From Sphaerolaimus hirsutus (taxonomy: Eukaryota > Nematoda > Chromadorea > Monhysterida > Sphaerolaimidae), in assembly GCA_964036195.1 (NCBI GenBank), contig OZ038453.1:23646352-23710351 (forward strand): a stretch of 64,000 nt of DNA, in the 5' to 3' direction. Shown here one piece after another: positions 19,919 to 38,600 of the stretch (position 1 is its first letter; each line of letters begins with the position of its first letter). The notes under the pieces were generated by a model, which was given only the letters and a program-made list of their open reading frames with translations, ran no database searches and was not told where the DNA came from. A program made the translations under genes and the position numbers.

Positions 19919-22900
19919 TCAAAAGCCGTACTTCTGTCTGGAAATGCGCTTGTTTTGCTTGGCACGGGACCAATCTTCTTTTAGTTCTTCCTCGCGCACT
20001 TTTGCCTGCATTTTTGCACCAAATTGGTACTAATTTTCACCAATTATACATTCTAAACAAATAGCTAGCTGAATTTACACACGTGATTTCCAGGCTACAT
20101 GAACCCTCACACGGAAGTTCCCATCACTAATACACAGAAACACTAGCTGAATATGCACAAATGAAGAGTTTCATTCCAAATGTGCACAAGCGCCAAATCC
20201 AGAAAAATCGAGTTAAGCGTGGATTTGACTTCCACGTATAGTTTTTCACATTTGAGCAAAAAAAATTAGGGTTATAGTCCATTTCGTTGCCAAGATACAG
20301 TGTACCGTTTTTCATGAAAATCGCAATTTTCACATCGAAAGTGTACATATCCATCTCAGATCCCCTATGAAAAACAGAACTTTCATTTCGAATGTGCACG
20401 TATCCATCTCGGACCACCGGAGTTTCATTTCATAAGTGCACATATCCAAAAAAATAGTTTCATTTCCAAAAGTGCACGCGTGCTCCGGATCGCTCGCGAA
20501 GAGCCGGCCGGATTTTCCCTACAAACAAAAGTTTCATTTCCAAATGTGCATACGTGAATTTTCAAATCTATTTACACTATATATCAAAAATGCGTGTATA
20601 TATTGATCTGAAAATTTAGGTCGAGGTACTTTTCGACATGAACTTTTTAATGGCAGGCTCAGTTTTGCTCCACAATGCATAGTTTAGCATTTATTTCACT
20701 TTGAATTGCAAATATTCAGATTTACTCCCTTTTTTTGGATGTTTTACAAAATGTGCCTACACACACTAGTTTTCACCGTGACTTCGTGTGAAAACTGAAA
20801 TTTTTTAAAATGCGAATAAATGAACCCGGTTGAATGATTTAATCTGAATTCAATTAAATTGAATTTAATTAAATTTGAATTCAATTCAATAAAAGTTACA
20901 AATTGAAAATTTGTAAACTAAAGCACATATAGCATGCAATAAGAGTAGGCTGAATGTCGCCATGTCGCCATTTCGGTTTTCACACATGTCACGATGAGAA
21001 CTAGTGTGTGTAGGGCCATTATGACATAATTCCCAAAATATTTGCCGGCCGACAAAATTTGTGGAATAGAAAAATGTAGACAAATGTTCAAGGTATCTGA
21101 AAAGTGCGGGGCAAGCTTTGTCGCCCAAACATGGCGATGTCGGGCCACTGCCAAACTTTAAAACGCGATTTTGAAAGATCAATACACATTTGGAATGAAA
21201 CTCTTCAAATGCCGTATTTGCTCGAATAATCCCCTGGGGAATTATTATTTAGAAAGACTTATTGAGGGGGGGGGGTTATTCAAGGGGAGGAAAAACTATT
21301 TCGTCAAAATTTTCAAGCATGTTTCTATTAACACATTCCACGGGATTATTCAAGGGGGTAAATATTTTTTCCTCACTCATCTTACAGGGGGAATTATTCG
21401 AGGGGGATTATTCAAGGGGAAATTATTCAAGCAAATACGGTAAATAGGGCAGCAGAAAAAAATGCTCACACAATACGCCAAATAAGTAATCTGGTGCTTT
21501 CGCCTGGCCACATTTCCAGGATTATCCTTTTCTAATTCCTTCTGCGACACCATTTGCCCCACCAGCGACCCGCTGTGCATGTGTTTCAGTAAATTCTCAC
21601 GGACGTTCGGACCTGAGTGGAAATTTGGGACTTTTTGATGATTTCACCAGAAGTCCCGCACCTTGTAAAGTGGAAAGTTAGGGTGTCAAATGTCATGTAA
21701 AATGTCAACTATTTCAAAATCTAAAAATATATTTTACTGAACTATTGACATTTTGCATGACATTTGACAACTTTGTATGACATCACACATGACAATTGAC
21801 TTTACACTTTACAGGGTGCGGGACTGGCACATGGATAAAAATCACATGACGACACAGAATTCGTGTCTACCAATTAGTCAAAAAACACACGGTCGGAAAA
21901 ATATCGTTTTTTAACGATCCCGATTTTAAAACCCCCCGACGAAGGTACGGATTTAAAAAAATCCGTTGAAAAATCGCTTGCCAACCCCAGCACAAAATAC
22001 CCCCCTCCAAAAAAACAACCCCCAAAACTCACCCAGCGCAGAGTCGACTTTCACATCGACAATTGGCACGCTGCCAGCCAGCGCCTCAGCCATATGTTCC
22101 TCCATTCCCACAGCGACTTCGTGCGTTTTGATCAATTGTCTGGCTCGCTCGTCAGAAATTGACGGTTGGATATTGCTACCGCCGCTTGTGGATGGTCCAT
22201 CCAACCTGGGGTAGGGTTCAATTTGAATGTAGGGCGCGAGTAGGGCGCTAGATATGTAAAAGTATGAGACTTTGGCAGTGGATAGTGGATAGACAATGGG
22301 TGGTATTTCAGAGAAAGTCCCGCCCATCACGAAGCCTGTCCAAATTCCGATAGCCCGATTTTACTGAAAATTTAATGGGAATTTTAGTTGATCGACCAGT
22401 TTTCTGCCGAACTGAAATTTTCCACCATTTTGTGCTCATCGTTTCACGCGCTATTTTCGCTCAAATTCACATGAAGTTCACCATCGAGATCACAATTTTT
22501 TAGATGCTTAATTAAAGCTACATTCAAGTTAAACATAAGTTTTACATAAGTTAAATTCAACTCAATATAAAAGTCGCCAAATTCCACTGCCACATTCAAA
22601 ATCTCAATAAGTGCAAAAAGTGCAACAACGCACCCTTGGTCTTGATCCACATTAGCCATATTATAAGCCATGGCCGGGTGGTCGGGCGGCAGCGACGGGT
22701 GCATGTCCGAACTGTTCGCCTCCGTTGAGCTGTGCTCCGCGCCCAAAGTGCCGTCCTGTGGGGGTTTTATGAAGTTGTATTGTGCCTAGAGATGACCAAC
22801 GCTTTTTCAACAGCAAGGCTCCCAGCAATTTTTTCTAAAGGTGTTTTTTTAAAGCGCTTTTCAAACAAACGCTTTTTAGAAGCGCGGTGCCGATGAAAAA

Positions 22901-25900
22901 ACGCTTTTTCCATCCCTAATTGTACCTATTTAAAGTGCCTGCGTACACACACTGCACCATCAATTGAAATAAATCAGCTTTGCAGTGCATTTGAGTTTAC
23001 CGGAACGAGTCATTTTCAAACTCGTCCAACTGTAGTTGACGATCATCTCATTCGGGTAACTCAAATGCGTTCAAGGCTGATCTGTGAGCCTTAGAAACTT
23101 CGATTTTAGTGTGTAGGACCATAGTTGAAATGTGCACCGAATAATGTGAAACAATTTTCAAAGACTTTTGTCAACGAAATGAAGTATTTCAGCAAAATCA
23201 AAAGCTTCACTTTCCTTCTTCATTCTCTTTCTCACATTTTCTAGGAAAATACATTTTTCTTCGTGTTCTACGAAAAATTACACACGGGTCATCGGTTTTC
23301 CGTAAATGCTCTATTAGGACGACCCCCCTCCAATAAAGCGACATCTCCAATAGTACGACCCCCTTTGGCACATTGTGTAAGTATAAAGCGACCCTCTCCA
23401 ATAATGCAACCCCCAAAGAAAAACAAAAAATGGACGTAAGAAAATGATGCGGCAATCATTTTACAAATGAATTGATGGGGCAATTCACAAGGGTATACAT
23501 ATCGCTATATTGCAAGGGCAAAATTTCTTTACAATGCCATATGCTCATACTAGAGTTACATGAACAGTTGAGTTGTTGAGGTGTCGAAAAATACAATGCG
23601 ACCCTCTCCAATAAAGCGACCCCTCCAATAATGCGACCCCCAAAAATGTGCTGAAAACAATAAACCGACAGTCGCCTTATTGGAGCATATACGGTATCTA
23701 GTTTTTGAGAAAATTAGGGGTCAACGGTCCATTTGAAGCCAAAAACTGTAAAATTGTAAAACTTCACCTCATTGTAAAAAAGTGGTTCCTCCCCATTGAA
23801 TTCCAACTGATCCCCTGAAACATCGCTCTTCAGTCCGACAAAATCCACATTGTCCTGTTCAATATCATCATCACTATTCTGATCATTTGCTGAAGTTTTT
23901 CCTGAAGCGACTGGTTTCAGCGGCGCCGCTGTTTTCTGCGCAATAAAATTGACGAAAAAATTAACCGGTTTTGATATGACGACAATGTTTGGGTTGATAA
24001 AATCGATGAAAGTTACAATAAATATATGTAGGTCGGATTTGGGATAAAAACGTAGGTCATGTTTGTGTTTTACAAAACGCTAGTCATAATTTATTCGTCA
24101 AATTGACATATGACAATTTTTGAACATGAAATTTTGTCATTAGCAAAAAAATGTGTCGACGTTCACCTAAAAATTTCATTTGTGGAATTGAAAATTCGTG
24201 AAAATGATCAACGACAAATTTTCTTATATGAAAAAAATATGTAGCTATGTGCAAAAATTGTCATTTGTCAATAAACACTAAAACAGACAAATTCTACAAA
24301 GGAAAAATGGACCTTTTTCGCTTGCGCCTGACTTGGAACAAAACGATATTCTGCCTTTTTAGCATCCTTCCCAACGTCAACGTTTTTGCTCAAAACGTCA
24401 GCTTTACGTTTCATCGCAATGCCAAAGAGACTACTCGATCTGGAACCAGGGGCAGTCGCGCGCCCTGTAAAGTGTAAAGTAAAGTGTCAAATGTCATGCA
24501 ACATGTCATGACTTTTTTACTAAACTTTTACACATTGAGTGACAGATTTGTATGACATTTTACATGACATTTGACACTTGACTTGATACTTTACAGGGTG
24601 CGGGACTGCCACCAGAATTCACACTTGGCAACATGCCAAGCAAACTGCACTTTGTCGCAGCTTGAGGATCAGCGTCTTTTGGCTGCGTCGTTTCGTCATC
24701 TGATGAATCTGACTTTTCGCCGGCGTTTAATTCGGGTAGGCGGATTTGAACGCGGCCTTGTCTGAGAAATTTTTGGAGGGGTTGTTAACGTACGGGGGAC
24801 TAGTATTTGAATCGATTTTTTGAAATTTTTCCGCAATTTTTGCTCAAAATCGTGAATTTCCGTACCTTTTTGCCAATTTTCAACTTCAAGAACCACTAAT
24901 TCGTGTGCCTTTTACCCGATATCTTTTTGTTTAGATACCTATTCTCGCGATGATATTTGTTTCCACCCTCTAAACCTTGAAAATTCCAATATATTGAACC
25001 CTCGCAAATCCCCCCAGATAATTTTTTTAATCTATCCCGTGACCAGCGATTCACTATCGATCTGAACCCCCACTGGGGTACAAACCTACAAAACCCCTGC
25101 CCCAGCTCACTCAGACCTGGGGGGTTTTCGAGGGGGGTAATTCAATTTTTCTAAAGCGTGACTAGCGACTATCAAAAATATCACATTCACACAATCCCAC
25201 CCAAACAAACTTCTTTTTCGGGGGTTCAGGGGCCTCTTTCAGTTCCCACCCCTTCCGCATGACAATAGTTTCTAGCACATCGTCCCGTGGCTGTTCACCT
25301 GGGCCCTGTTTTGCAGTTGACGAAAGTTGGGCAGTTGACGGAGGAAGGTTCGGGGACTGGCCGGAGTTTGCTGAAAGGGAATGTTGGGGGTGGTAGGTTT
25401 CATTGCCAAAAATGGAATGTGTAACCGTGGGTGGCACTAGTTTAATAAATTTCGGTTACTGATCAATCAGCTTTCGACACATTTAACTCATCGGAATTAG
25501 AAGCCCGTCAACTAATGTTGGCGGAGACAGAGTTGCGAACATGTATTTACACTTACCCGAAATACCCGGGTAAATGGGTATTTATATTTACACTTACACT
25601 TACACTTTCATAAAATACCCATACACTTTTTTTACACTTTCCTAAGCAAAATACCCGGGTACAGAAAGTGTATTTTTTCTTTCAGATGGCCCTGTTTTAT
25701 GCTTTTGAGAAAGCATAAAATAGGGTCATGTACAAAAAATAACTGCACAGTGCACACATGCAGTTATGCATTGAATGTAGAAAATATGGCAAATGTACAA
25801 ACTGGCCTTTGATCTCCAACCTTTGATCAGTACTCATGGTATTCTACAGTTTCAACATATTTACTTTTGTAAAAAGGACAAGATCAATGGAAATTCACCA

Positions 25901-26550
25901 GCTGGACACAAAGTCAACTGGCTTTTGCATTGACATTTGCTGCATGTCCAATCTTGCATTTAAGCAGTGTGTATCGCATTGCTTAATCAGTAAATATCAA
26001 CACTGAAAACGTGCCATTATAAGTGAACTTCATACCACTACAGTATTTGCTACAGTCTGAAATGTTTCATAAAAGGCAGTAAAATGTGAAATGATGAATA
26101 AAAACAACAAATATATTGATCTAAAGGTGAAAACAGTGGTGTATTATAATGCTCAACAGTGAGAGCCCTTTCTAAATCAAATTTTTACACTTACACTTTT
26201 TTTACACTTTCCTAGGTATTTTTAAAATACCTTACACTTTTGGTATCCATACTCAAAATTTGGAAAGTGTATTTACACTTACACTTACAAAAAATACTGT
26301 ATTTTAACAACTTTGGGCGGAGATCGAAAATGATTCATTCCGGTCAACTCAAATGCATTTAACGCATATTTTTTGGTATTCTAATTCCTGTTGACTTTCC
26401 ACCATGAACATTTCTATTTCAACTTGGATAAGACTTTTCAACATTTTACAATAAATCGCAAGGCCCCAAAAAATCGCACGCACGTTTTGAATTGTCATCT
26501 GAAGATTCCCCGTCGCTGCTACTAGCTTCGTAAGCCACCAAAGCCGCCAT
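19919..26550 (-). CDS. PRCC: PRCC homologue (proline-rich nuclear protein), complete, 9 exons
   Basis: Homologue of the nuclear protein PRCC, a splicing/mitotic-checkpoint-linked factor. It starts MAALVAYEASSSDGESSDD, like the family's MSLVAY acidic start. Exons (minus): 26550-26484, 25370-25211, 24761-(24651, 24625 or 24613), (24464 or 24439)-24313, 23935-23768, 22755-22634, 22205-22033, 21612-21470, 20005-19919. Phases agree throughout. Exons 2-3 join PEPPKKK to VQIRLPEL; exon 5 has the acidic NDQNSDDDIE stretch. Exon 8 carries the conserved RRKHQITYLA and exon 9 the C-terminal KYGF stop, both diagnostic of PRCC. Length is 385 aa with the shortest exon 3/4 choice and 406 aa if the MITE between them is removed from its own GT to its internal TTTACAG. 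That MITE sits inside what reads as a formerly continuous exon. Exon 3/4 borders are the only uncertain part. Confidence 0.92.
20150..21210. repeat. Element with TTTCATTTCCAAATGTGCAC subrepeats
   Basis: Ends AGAGTTTCATTCCAAATGTG and its inverse near 21185. The left part carries about six degenerate repeats of the same motif (20155-20560); a CACACTAGTTTTCAC element (about 20757-21018) is nested. Confidence 0.55.
21210..21443. mobile_element. CCGTATTTGCTCGAATAA MITE
   Basis: Inverted ends CCGTATTTGCTCGAATAATC / ATTATTCAAGCAAATACGG; just downstream of PRCC exon 8 on the coding strand. Confidence 0.75.
21651..21833. mobile_element. Introner-family MITE in PRCC intron 7
   Basis: AAGTCCCGCACCTTGTAAAG ... 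CAGGGTGCGGGACTGGCAC; the ends are partly worn. Confidence 0.7.
22787..22918. mobile_element. Small hAT-type MITE in PRCC intron 5
   Basis: 132 bp, ends TAGAGATG / CATCCCTA, TSD ATTGTGCC/ATTGTACC (7 of 8); interior AACGCTTTTT repeats. Confidence 0.72.
24447..24612 (-). mobile_element. Introner-family MITE splitting PRCC exon 3/4
   Basis: On the coding strand: TTCTG|GTGGCAGTCCCGC ... CGACTGCCCCTG|GTTCC. CTG is duplicated. Deleting element plus one CTG leaves a continuous frame. Here the 3' flank ends in TG, so an internal TTTACAG (exon start 24464) or the later TTCCAG (24439) must act as acceptor. Confidence 0.8.
25528..26315. mobile_element. hAT-type MITE, TACACTTACACTT body, in PRCC intron 1
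   Basis: Ends CAGAGTTG / CAACTTTG, perfect TSD GGCGGAGA (25520-25527 and 26316-26323). Confidence 0.85.
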
Positions 26551-26959
26551 TTATATGTCACTTTATATAGAAAAAAAGAGCCACTTTCTGAAGTGAAAAA
26601 ATGTCAGATTTCTGTTGTTTAAAAGTGTGAAAGCGTAAAAACGTGAAATTTAGTCGTTGTTAATGGGAATGTATGGAAAAGTTAAAAATAAACAGTATAC
26701 CTAGTAAGTATTTTAATATGTAGAGGCGATGTTTTTTATTTACGCAGTGTAAATGTTTTGCAAATACCAAAAGCAACCCAAGGCCACAGATTTATTTTTC
26801 TTCGATACAAGGAAATTAAAAGTTCTGCGATAGTACCACTATATATCACTAATTTTATGTGATACAAAAATCCTAAATTCGCTGTGAAGGTAACATACAA
26901 TAAATAAATGCTCGAAAAAAAAAACAGAGGGAAAGTGAGTGTGAGAACATTTGCAAAAT

Positions 26960-27275
26960 ACCGTAAATCCTCGAATAAAACCCCCGTCAACCCCCCCCCC
27001 CCTCCCTCGAATTACTCCCCATTTTAGCCGAGTGAGGAAAAAAATCCTCCCCTCGCATAACTTTTGATGTATGTAGCTTGAAAAATATGTATTATTTTAC
27101 GACTGGAGTACTGGTACTTATTTTATTGCTTCAATAAGGATTCCACGTACATGTATTCCACTTTATGATTAAATAAAAAACCTCATTTTTGCATTCTGTG
27201 GAAAATACCCCCCCCCCTTTCAAATAACTCAAAAGAACCTTTTGATGAAAAAAATAACTTATTTGATTTACGGTA
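26960..27275. mobile_element. ACCGTAA-family MITE between GSR and PRCC
   Basis: CCTCGAATAAAACCCCC start and CTTATTTGATTTACGGTAT end. Confidence 0.6.
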
Positions 27276-27681
27276 TGTTTGAGGCCAACTGAGCACCTTA
27301 CCAACTGAAAAGACAAGTGCTACCAGAAAAAAGGTACTTTAAAATTACAAGTTTAAAAACGTGTGCAGTAGGCATGGAATTTGCAAACTACTTTTTTATC
27401 GGTTCAAAAGGTTCGAGTATTTCCATTTGGTCAATGGTAATAAAAATACAAAATTATCGCTACAGTAATTCTACCGGTATTGTAACTTCGATTGGACTAT
27501 AAATACAAGGCATCAGATGCTCACAAAATATCGACACAAATTATAAATGCTATGACAAATCTACGAAACAACGTTTAAGCTACGCCAGAATATCACACGT
27601 AATCTTTTTTTTTTAAATAGATCGGTCGAAATCTGAAGTAAATGTGAATAAGCTCAATATACAGTACCCAGAAATATTTAT

Positions 27682-33935
<6,254 letters not shown>

Positions 33936-34344
33936 TCACAGAATCGCTAATTTTGTCAACATTATGCCACTTAGTTTTGGACACTCAAATTGACTATACA
34001 CCAATTTTGCGCAGAGAAAGATCGGCTCCAAATTTTTTGAAAAAAACAACAACATGGAAAACCTCCCAGAAATGTTTTTTTATATAAAAACATACCTGTT
34101 GAATATCAATGAAATATCTCTCCAGCGAATATTTCCAAAGGCTAAACCTGTGCATATACACGAGGCATTTAATATACAAAAATTTATAAGATACAACTCA
34201 ATAAAATCCAGTGGTATACACCGGAATTGACTGATAAACAGTGCAATTTGACAATGAATTGGCAATAAGTGATACTTTTCATTTCAACATCTGTAAAAGA
34301 CCAGTAAGAGCGTATACAAGGTGGGAAATGTGCATAGCCATGAC

Positions 34345-34566
34345 TAGTGATGTAAAAAAGCCAGGAAACATGGCGCCATTCGAAAATATTAAAAGACCCA
34401 TTAGGTATTTTATTTACACCACAATGGCGCAAATGCTTTTGGCGCCATTTCCCACAGCACCGCGCCAGGATAAAAAGTTTCAAAACGCCTCAAACGCCAC
34501 AACGTTTCAAATGGTGCTCAACGCCACGACAAGGCGCACAAAATGGCGCCATTCCATCACTAGTCA
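34345..34566. repeat. CTAGTGATG...CATCACTAG element with GGCGCC body
   Basis: Palindromic ends and TGGCGCCA repeats; relatives are at about 14400-14520, 38395-38475 and 63580-63915. Confidence 0.55.
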
Positions 34567-34618
34567 TGACAGCGCCATGGAGACTTTTAGACCTATTTTG
34601 ACATGAATGAATTGGGTG

Positions 34619-35131
34619 TAGGGTTCAAACGGGATTGACTTTTCGGGATCGGGATTCACTTTTTGAGATTTCGGGATCAGGATCGGGATTGGGGTTTCGG
34701 GATCGGGATTGGTTTTTTGAGATTTCGGGATCGGGATCGGGATTGGCCGGGATTGGGGTCACGGGATCGGGATTGTCATTTTTCCGGGATCGGGATTGGG
34801 TTCTAGGGATAGAGATTTTGGCCATTTTTCTAGCATTCACAGTTGTTCATAAAGGTCTCAAAACAATGTTGGATGCCAGAAAAGTGGCATAAAGCTGACA
34901 CTGGGGGTTTGCATCCACTTTTTTGCATGCAAAAACGTCATTATTTCACTTTTTATAATTTCCACTAATTTTTCCGGGATCGGGATCCCGGACTTGGGAG
35001 TTTCTCCGGATCGGGATTTGAAAATTTTCGGGATCGGGATTGGTATTTTTGGATTTCGGCATCGGGATCGGGATTGGGGTTTCGGGATCGGGACTGGTAA
35101 ATCCCGGAATTTCACGGGATCCGGGATCGGG
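34619..35131. mobile_element. hAT-type MITE, CCCGAT body, one end lost
   Basis: Inverted orientation. It starts TAGGGTTCAAACGGGATTG; the distal TIR is missing after GGATCGGG. Confidence 0.75.
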
Positions 35132-35690
35132 TACTCAAGAATTAAAAAATGAAAATTAAATGTTACAACAAGTCTACGCACAAGTCACAATTTCAGGAAA
35201 TTATTCAGTATTATGTATAATATAGAAATTTATATAAGTTAATGGAATTCTAGAGATGGAAAATGTTCGATAACAAAAAGGCAGCTTTATGAAATGTGAA
35301 TTTAACATCTGCAAAACAAGTTGTTCACACGCCACCACAAATCACAGAAAACAGAAGATTCATAGTGAAACAGTATAAAACACCACACCATAAACCAAGA
35401 CGTATATTTTGCCTACACACACTACACTTTGACAACCCATAAATCAGCTTTGAACACATTTCAATTGACTAAAATGGGTCATTTTTAAAATCCGTCAACT
35501 GTAGTTGACGGACACTTCATTAATGTAAACTCAAATACATTCGAAGCTGATTTAGTAGCTTTCAAAATTTCGGTTGTGAACTAGTGTGTAGAGCCATTGC
35601 ATCCCTAATATTTATGTATCATTGGTTACAATTGAGTTTTCATCTGAAATCCAACGCAAAATTTTCACTTTTAAAAAACCCATCCAAATT

Positions 35691-38600
35691 TCACAACCAC
35701 CTAAATCTCACAAACAACAAAAGCGCCACAACAATCACCAAAACAATTGCGATTTTAGTGTAAGTCGAGCGCAAATTAAGATAGCGCGCGTCGGCCCGGT
35801 ACTTTTTGGACATCACAGACAAACTGGCAGCTTTGTCGTCCAAAACTGCGAGGGTGTTCCGAAAGTAGTGAGACGAGTCGAAATGTATTTCGATTTGAAC
35901 TACTCATAAGTGAAAAATTTGAGTGGGAGCCAAAAAAACAAAGTGTGAAAAAATTTAGCAAGCGAAGAAAGAAATATAAGATTTATTTTTCCAAGATTTT
36001 CAGAGGGATGGTAAATTATATTTTCGTTTTGGGAGATTTTCTACGATATTGACAAATATCAGAAAATATAAAAACATTCCTTATTTATATATTTTCCTAG
36101 CTTTTTGGAGACATTAAATTATATATTGGTTTTTCAGAGGTTTCCTACGATAAAATATTATTGTTTTTTTTTTCTTCTCAAAATCATCCATTGTTTTTCC
36201 CCAAAATCATCCAAATAATCCACAACTAAAGCCCAACATGTCAACAAAACCAACTATTCAGCGCTTCACCCCTGTGAATGACATCCTCAATATTCTGCAC
36301 CATAACCCTCTGGACATCTTGTAATTCTTGCCCCACGGCTCCCAGTTGATAACGTGTTCTGGAATCTGCATAGCGCCTTTTGCACGTTTGGATGTAGGCG
36401 TCTGCGAATGGGGTGGGGGTTGGAATTAAAATTTTAATTCAAAAAATGAAATAAAAAAGAAATGTGGACATCGAAGTGAGCATTTCTACAGGTAATTCAG
36501 GTAATTTTTTCGATTTAATCTAGGTTTATCGATTTAATCGCATTTGCTCGAATACTGTATTTCTTATAATAGAAGGGCAGGCAGGGGTCTCCTAGGGGGG
36601 GGGGGCTGCCCCCCCCCCAAATCGGCCAGCTATCTATCTATCCCGGAGGCCGCTCAGCTATCTATCTATCCCGAGGCAAAATTTTTGGCTACTACCCCCA
36701 AAGACCCCCCCCCCCAAATCGCTCAGCTATCTATCTATCTGGAGTGGTTTTTGAGAAATTTTGCCCCAATTTTCGCTCAAAATCACCAATTTTCGCACCT
36801 TTTTATAGTTTTTCACCTTCAAAATCGTGCTCTCCGGCTATATACATGGTTATATACCTATTTTTAGCCATTTTATACCTACTTTTGGCTACTTTTAACT
36901 GATTCTTAGCGATTTTTTCCCCTTTCTGCCTTCTTAACCTTGAAAAACCCTATATATTGTGCCCCCGCCAGCCCCCCCCCCAAGCCCCCCCCCCAGAAAA
37001 AAATTTCAGCTATCTATCCCTCCGGAGGAGCGATTTGCTAAACTCGGCGGACATGAAACGAATCAGTGATTCGGCCCTTGGTTACCAATGACGTATGTTT
37101 TTCAATTTTAACTTGAATGGACGGATTCCATTCGGTTCACAATAGATTTGATTCAATCCGACTTTTTATGCAAGAACAATATGAGTTTGATCGACAAATC
37201 GTTTTAGAAAGTCGGATTGTAAGGTCTTAGGTAGGATCTCATCGTCGCAGCCCCGACAAATTCCTGTAAAAACGAACGTATATGAATTTGGCACACGTCC
37301 AAATTCCTTGCGTTTTATACCAACAACTTTAAAGACGCAGGATTTCTGTTTGCGTCAACGATAATGGCCGCGCAATGCATTTAAGTCAACACAAGTGTCA
37401 ACTAGTAAATGGGTCGCCATTAGCGACCATTTGCAGTCGCTTAATTGGATTCCGCGGCGATTATTGGAGACGCGAAGAGAAATCGTGCATCTTAAAACTT
37501 GTTTGCACGAAATGCAAGAAACTTGGACATGTGCCAAGTTTGTGTATTCTCACTCGTACAAAAATCCCGTAGAACAATGACTTCCAAAAAGTCCGCCGAG
37601 TTTATCTATCGGGGCCGCGCACACTGAAACCGAATATTTCGGCATACGCACGTTTTTGACAAATGCCGAATTAAATGCTGAATAGAAAAAAACTTGCTGA
37701 AGCAAAATCGTCCAGACGTTTTCAAAATTCAATATGAAATGCCTAAAATGCTGAACTAAAAACGTCTGAACGGCAATTTTTCAATTTAGATTCGGCAGAT
37801 GAAAAGTGCGTATGCCGAAATATTCGGTGTCAGTGTGCGCGGCCGCGTTCAGCCCCCGCGAGGGCCAAAATCCTGGAGACCCCTGAGGGCAGGTCTCTAA
37901 TAGAAGAGCGTCTCTAATAAAAGGTACACTTTTACGACTTTATTTGGGCCACGAAATAAATATAATGGCGGTCCCCAATAGAAGGTACACAAAGTGTTGG
38001 AATAGTGCCAAATGCATAAAAAAAGAAAAAATCAGCGGAAGCTGTGATTTAGTGGCTTTGGCCGAATATTTTGTGCTATTTTAACATAAAATGTTGAATG
38101 AACTCTATGTATCGTCAATCTGTGAACAGTCTGTGACATAACACTGTGAAAAGCCTTGGCAAAGCTTGAAAAGGTTTGGCTGAAAAAATGACGAAAAAAA
38201 TAGAAGGGCGGTCTCCGACAGAAGGGTAATATTAGCAGAAAACGGTAATACCCCTGCCTTAAATAATGCACACGTAACAAGAGTAAGGAAAAATAATTCC
38301 TACCCTCGAATAATTACCCGTTTAGGTATGTATATGAAAAATTTGTTGTGCTAAGCTCAGTTGCATACTAAAAATTTAGAATTTGATGCTAGTCCCAACG
38401 CAAAAATAGCGCCACAACAACATGGCACAAAGCACCAAGAGCTTCATGGCACTTTTTTACTTTGGCGCTAGCACCAAACTATAATTTAGAGTACGCAACT
38501 GAACAAATTACGAAACTTGTCAACAGGCACGCAGACAAAAAACATTCCAAACCAACCAAATTCAATAAAATGGTAGGGCCTCGTAACTGAATCCACCCTG

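Noticed and set aside
20886-21182. 98-aa minus-strand open frame near PRCC
   Set aside because: It lies in a PRCC intron, overlaps the arms of a CACACTAGTT element, and does not fit PRCC.
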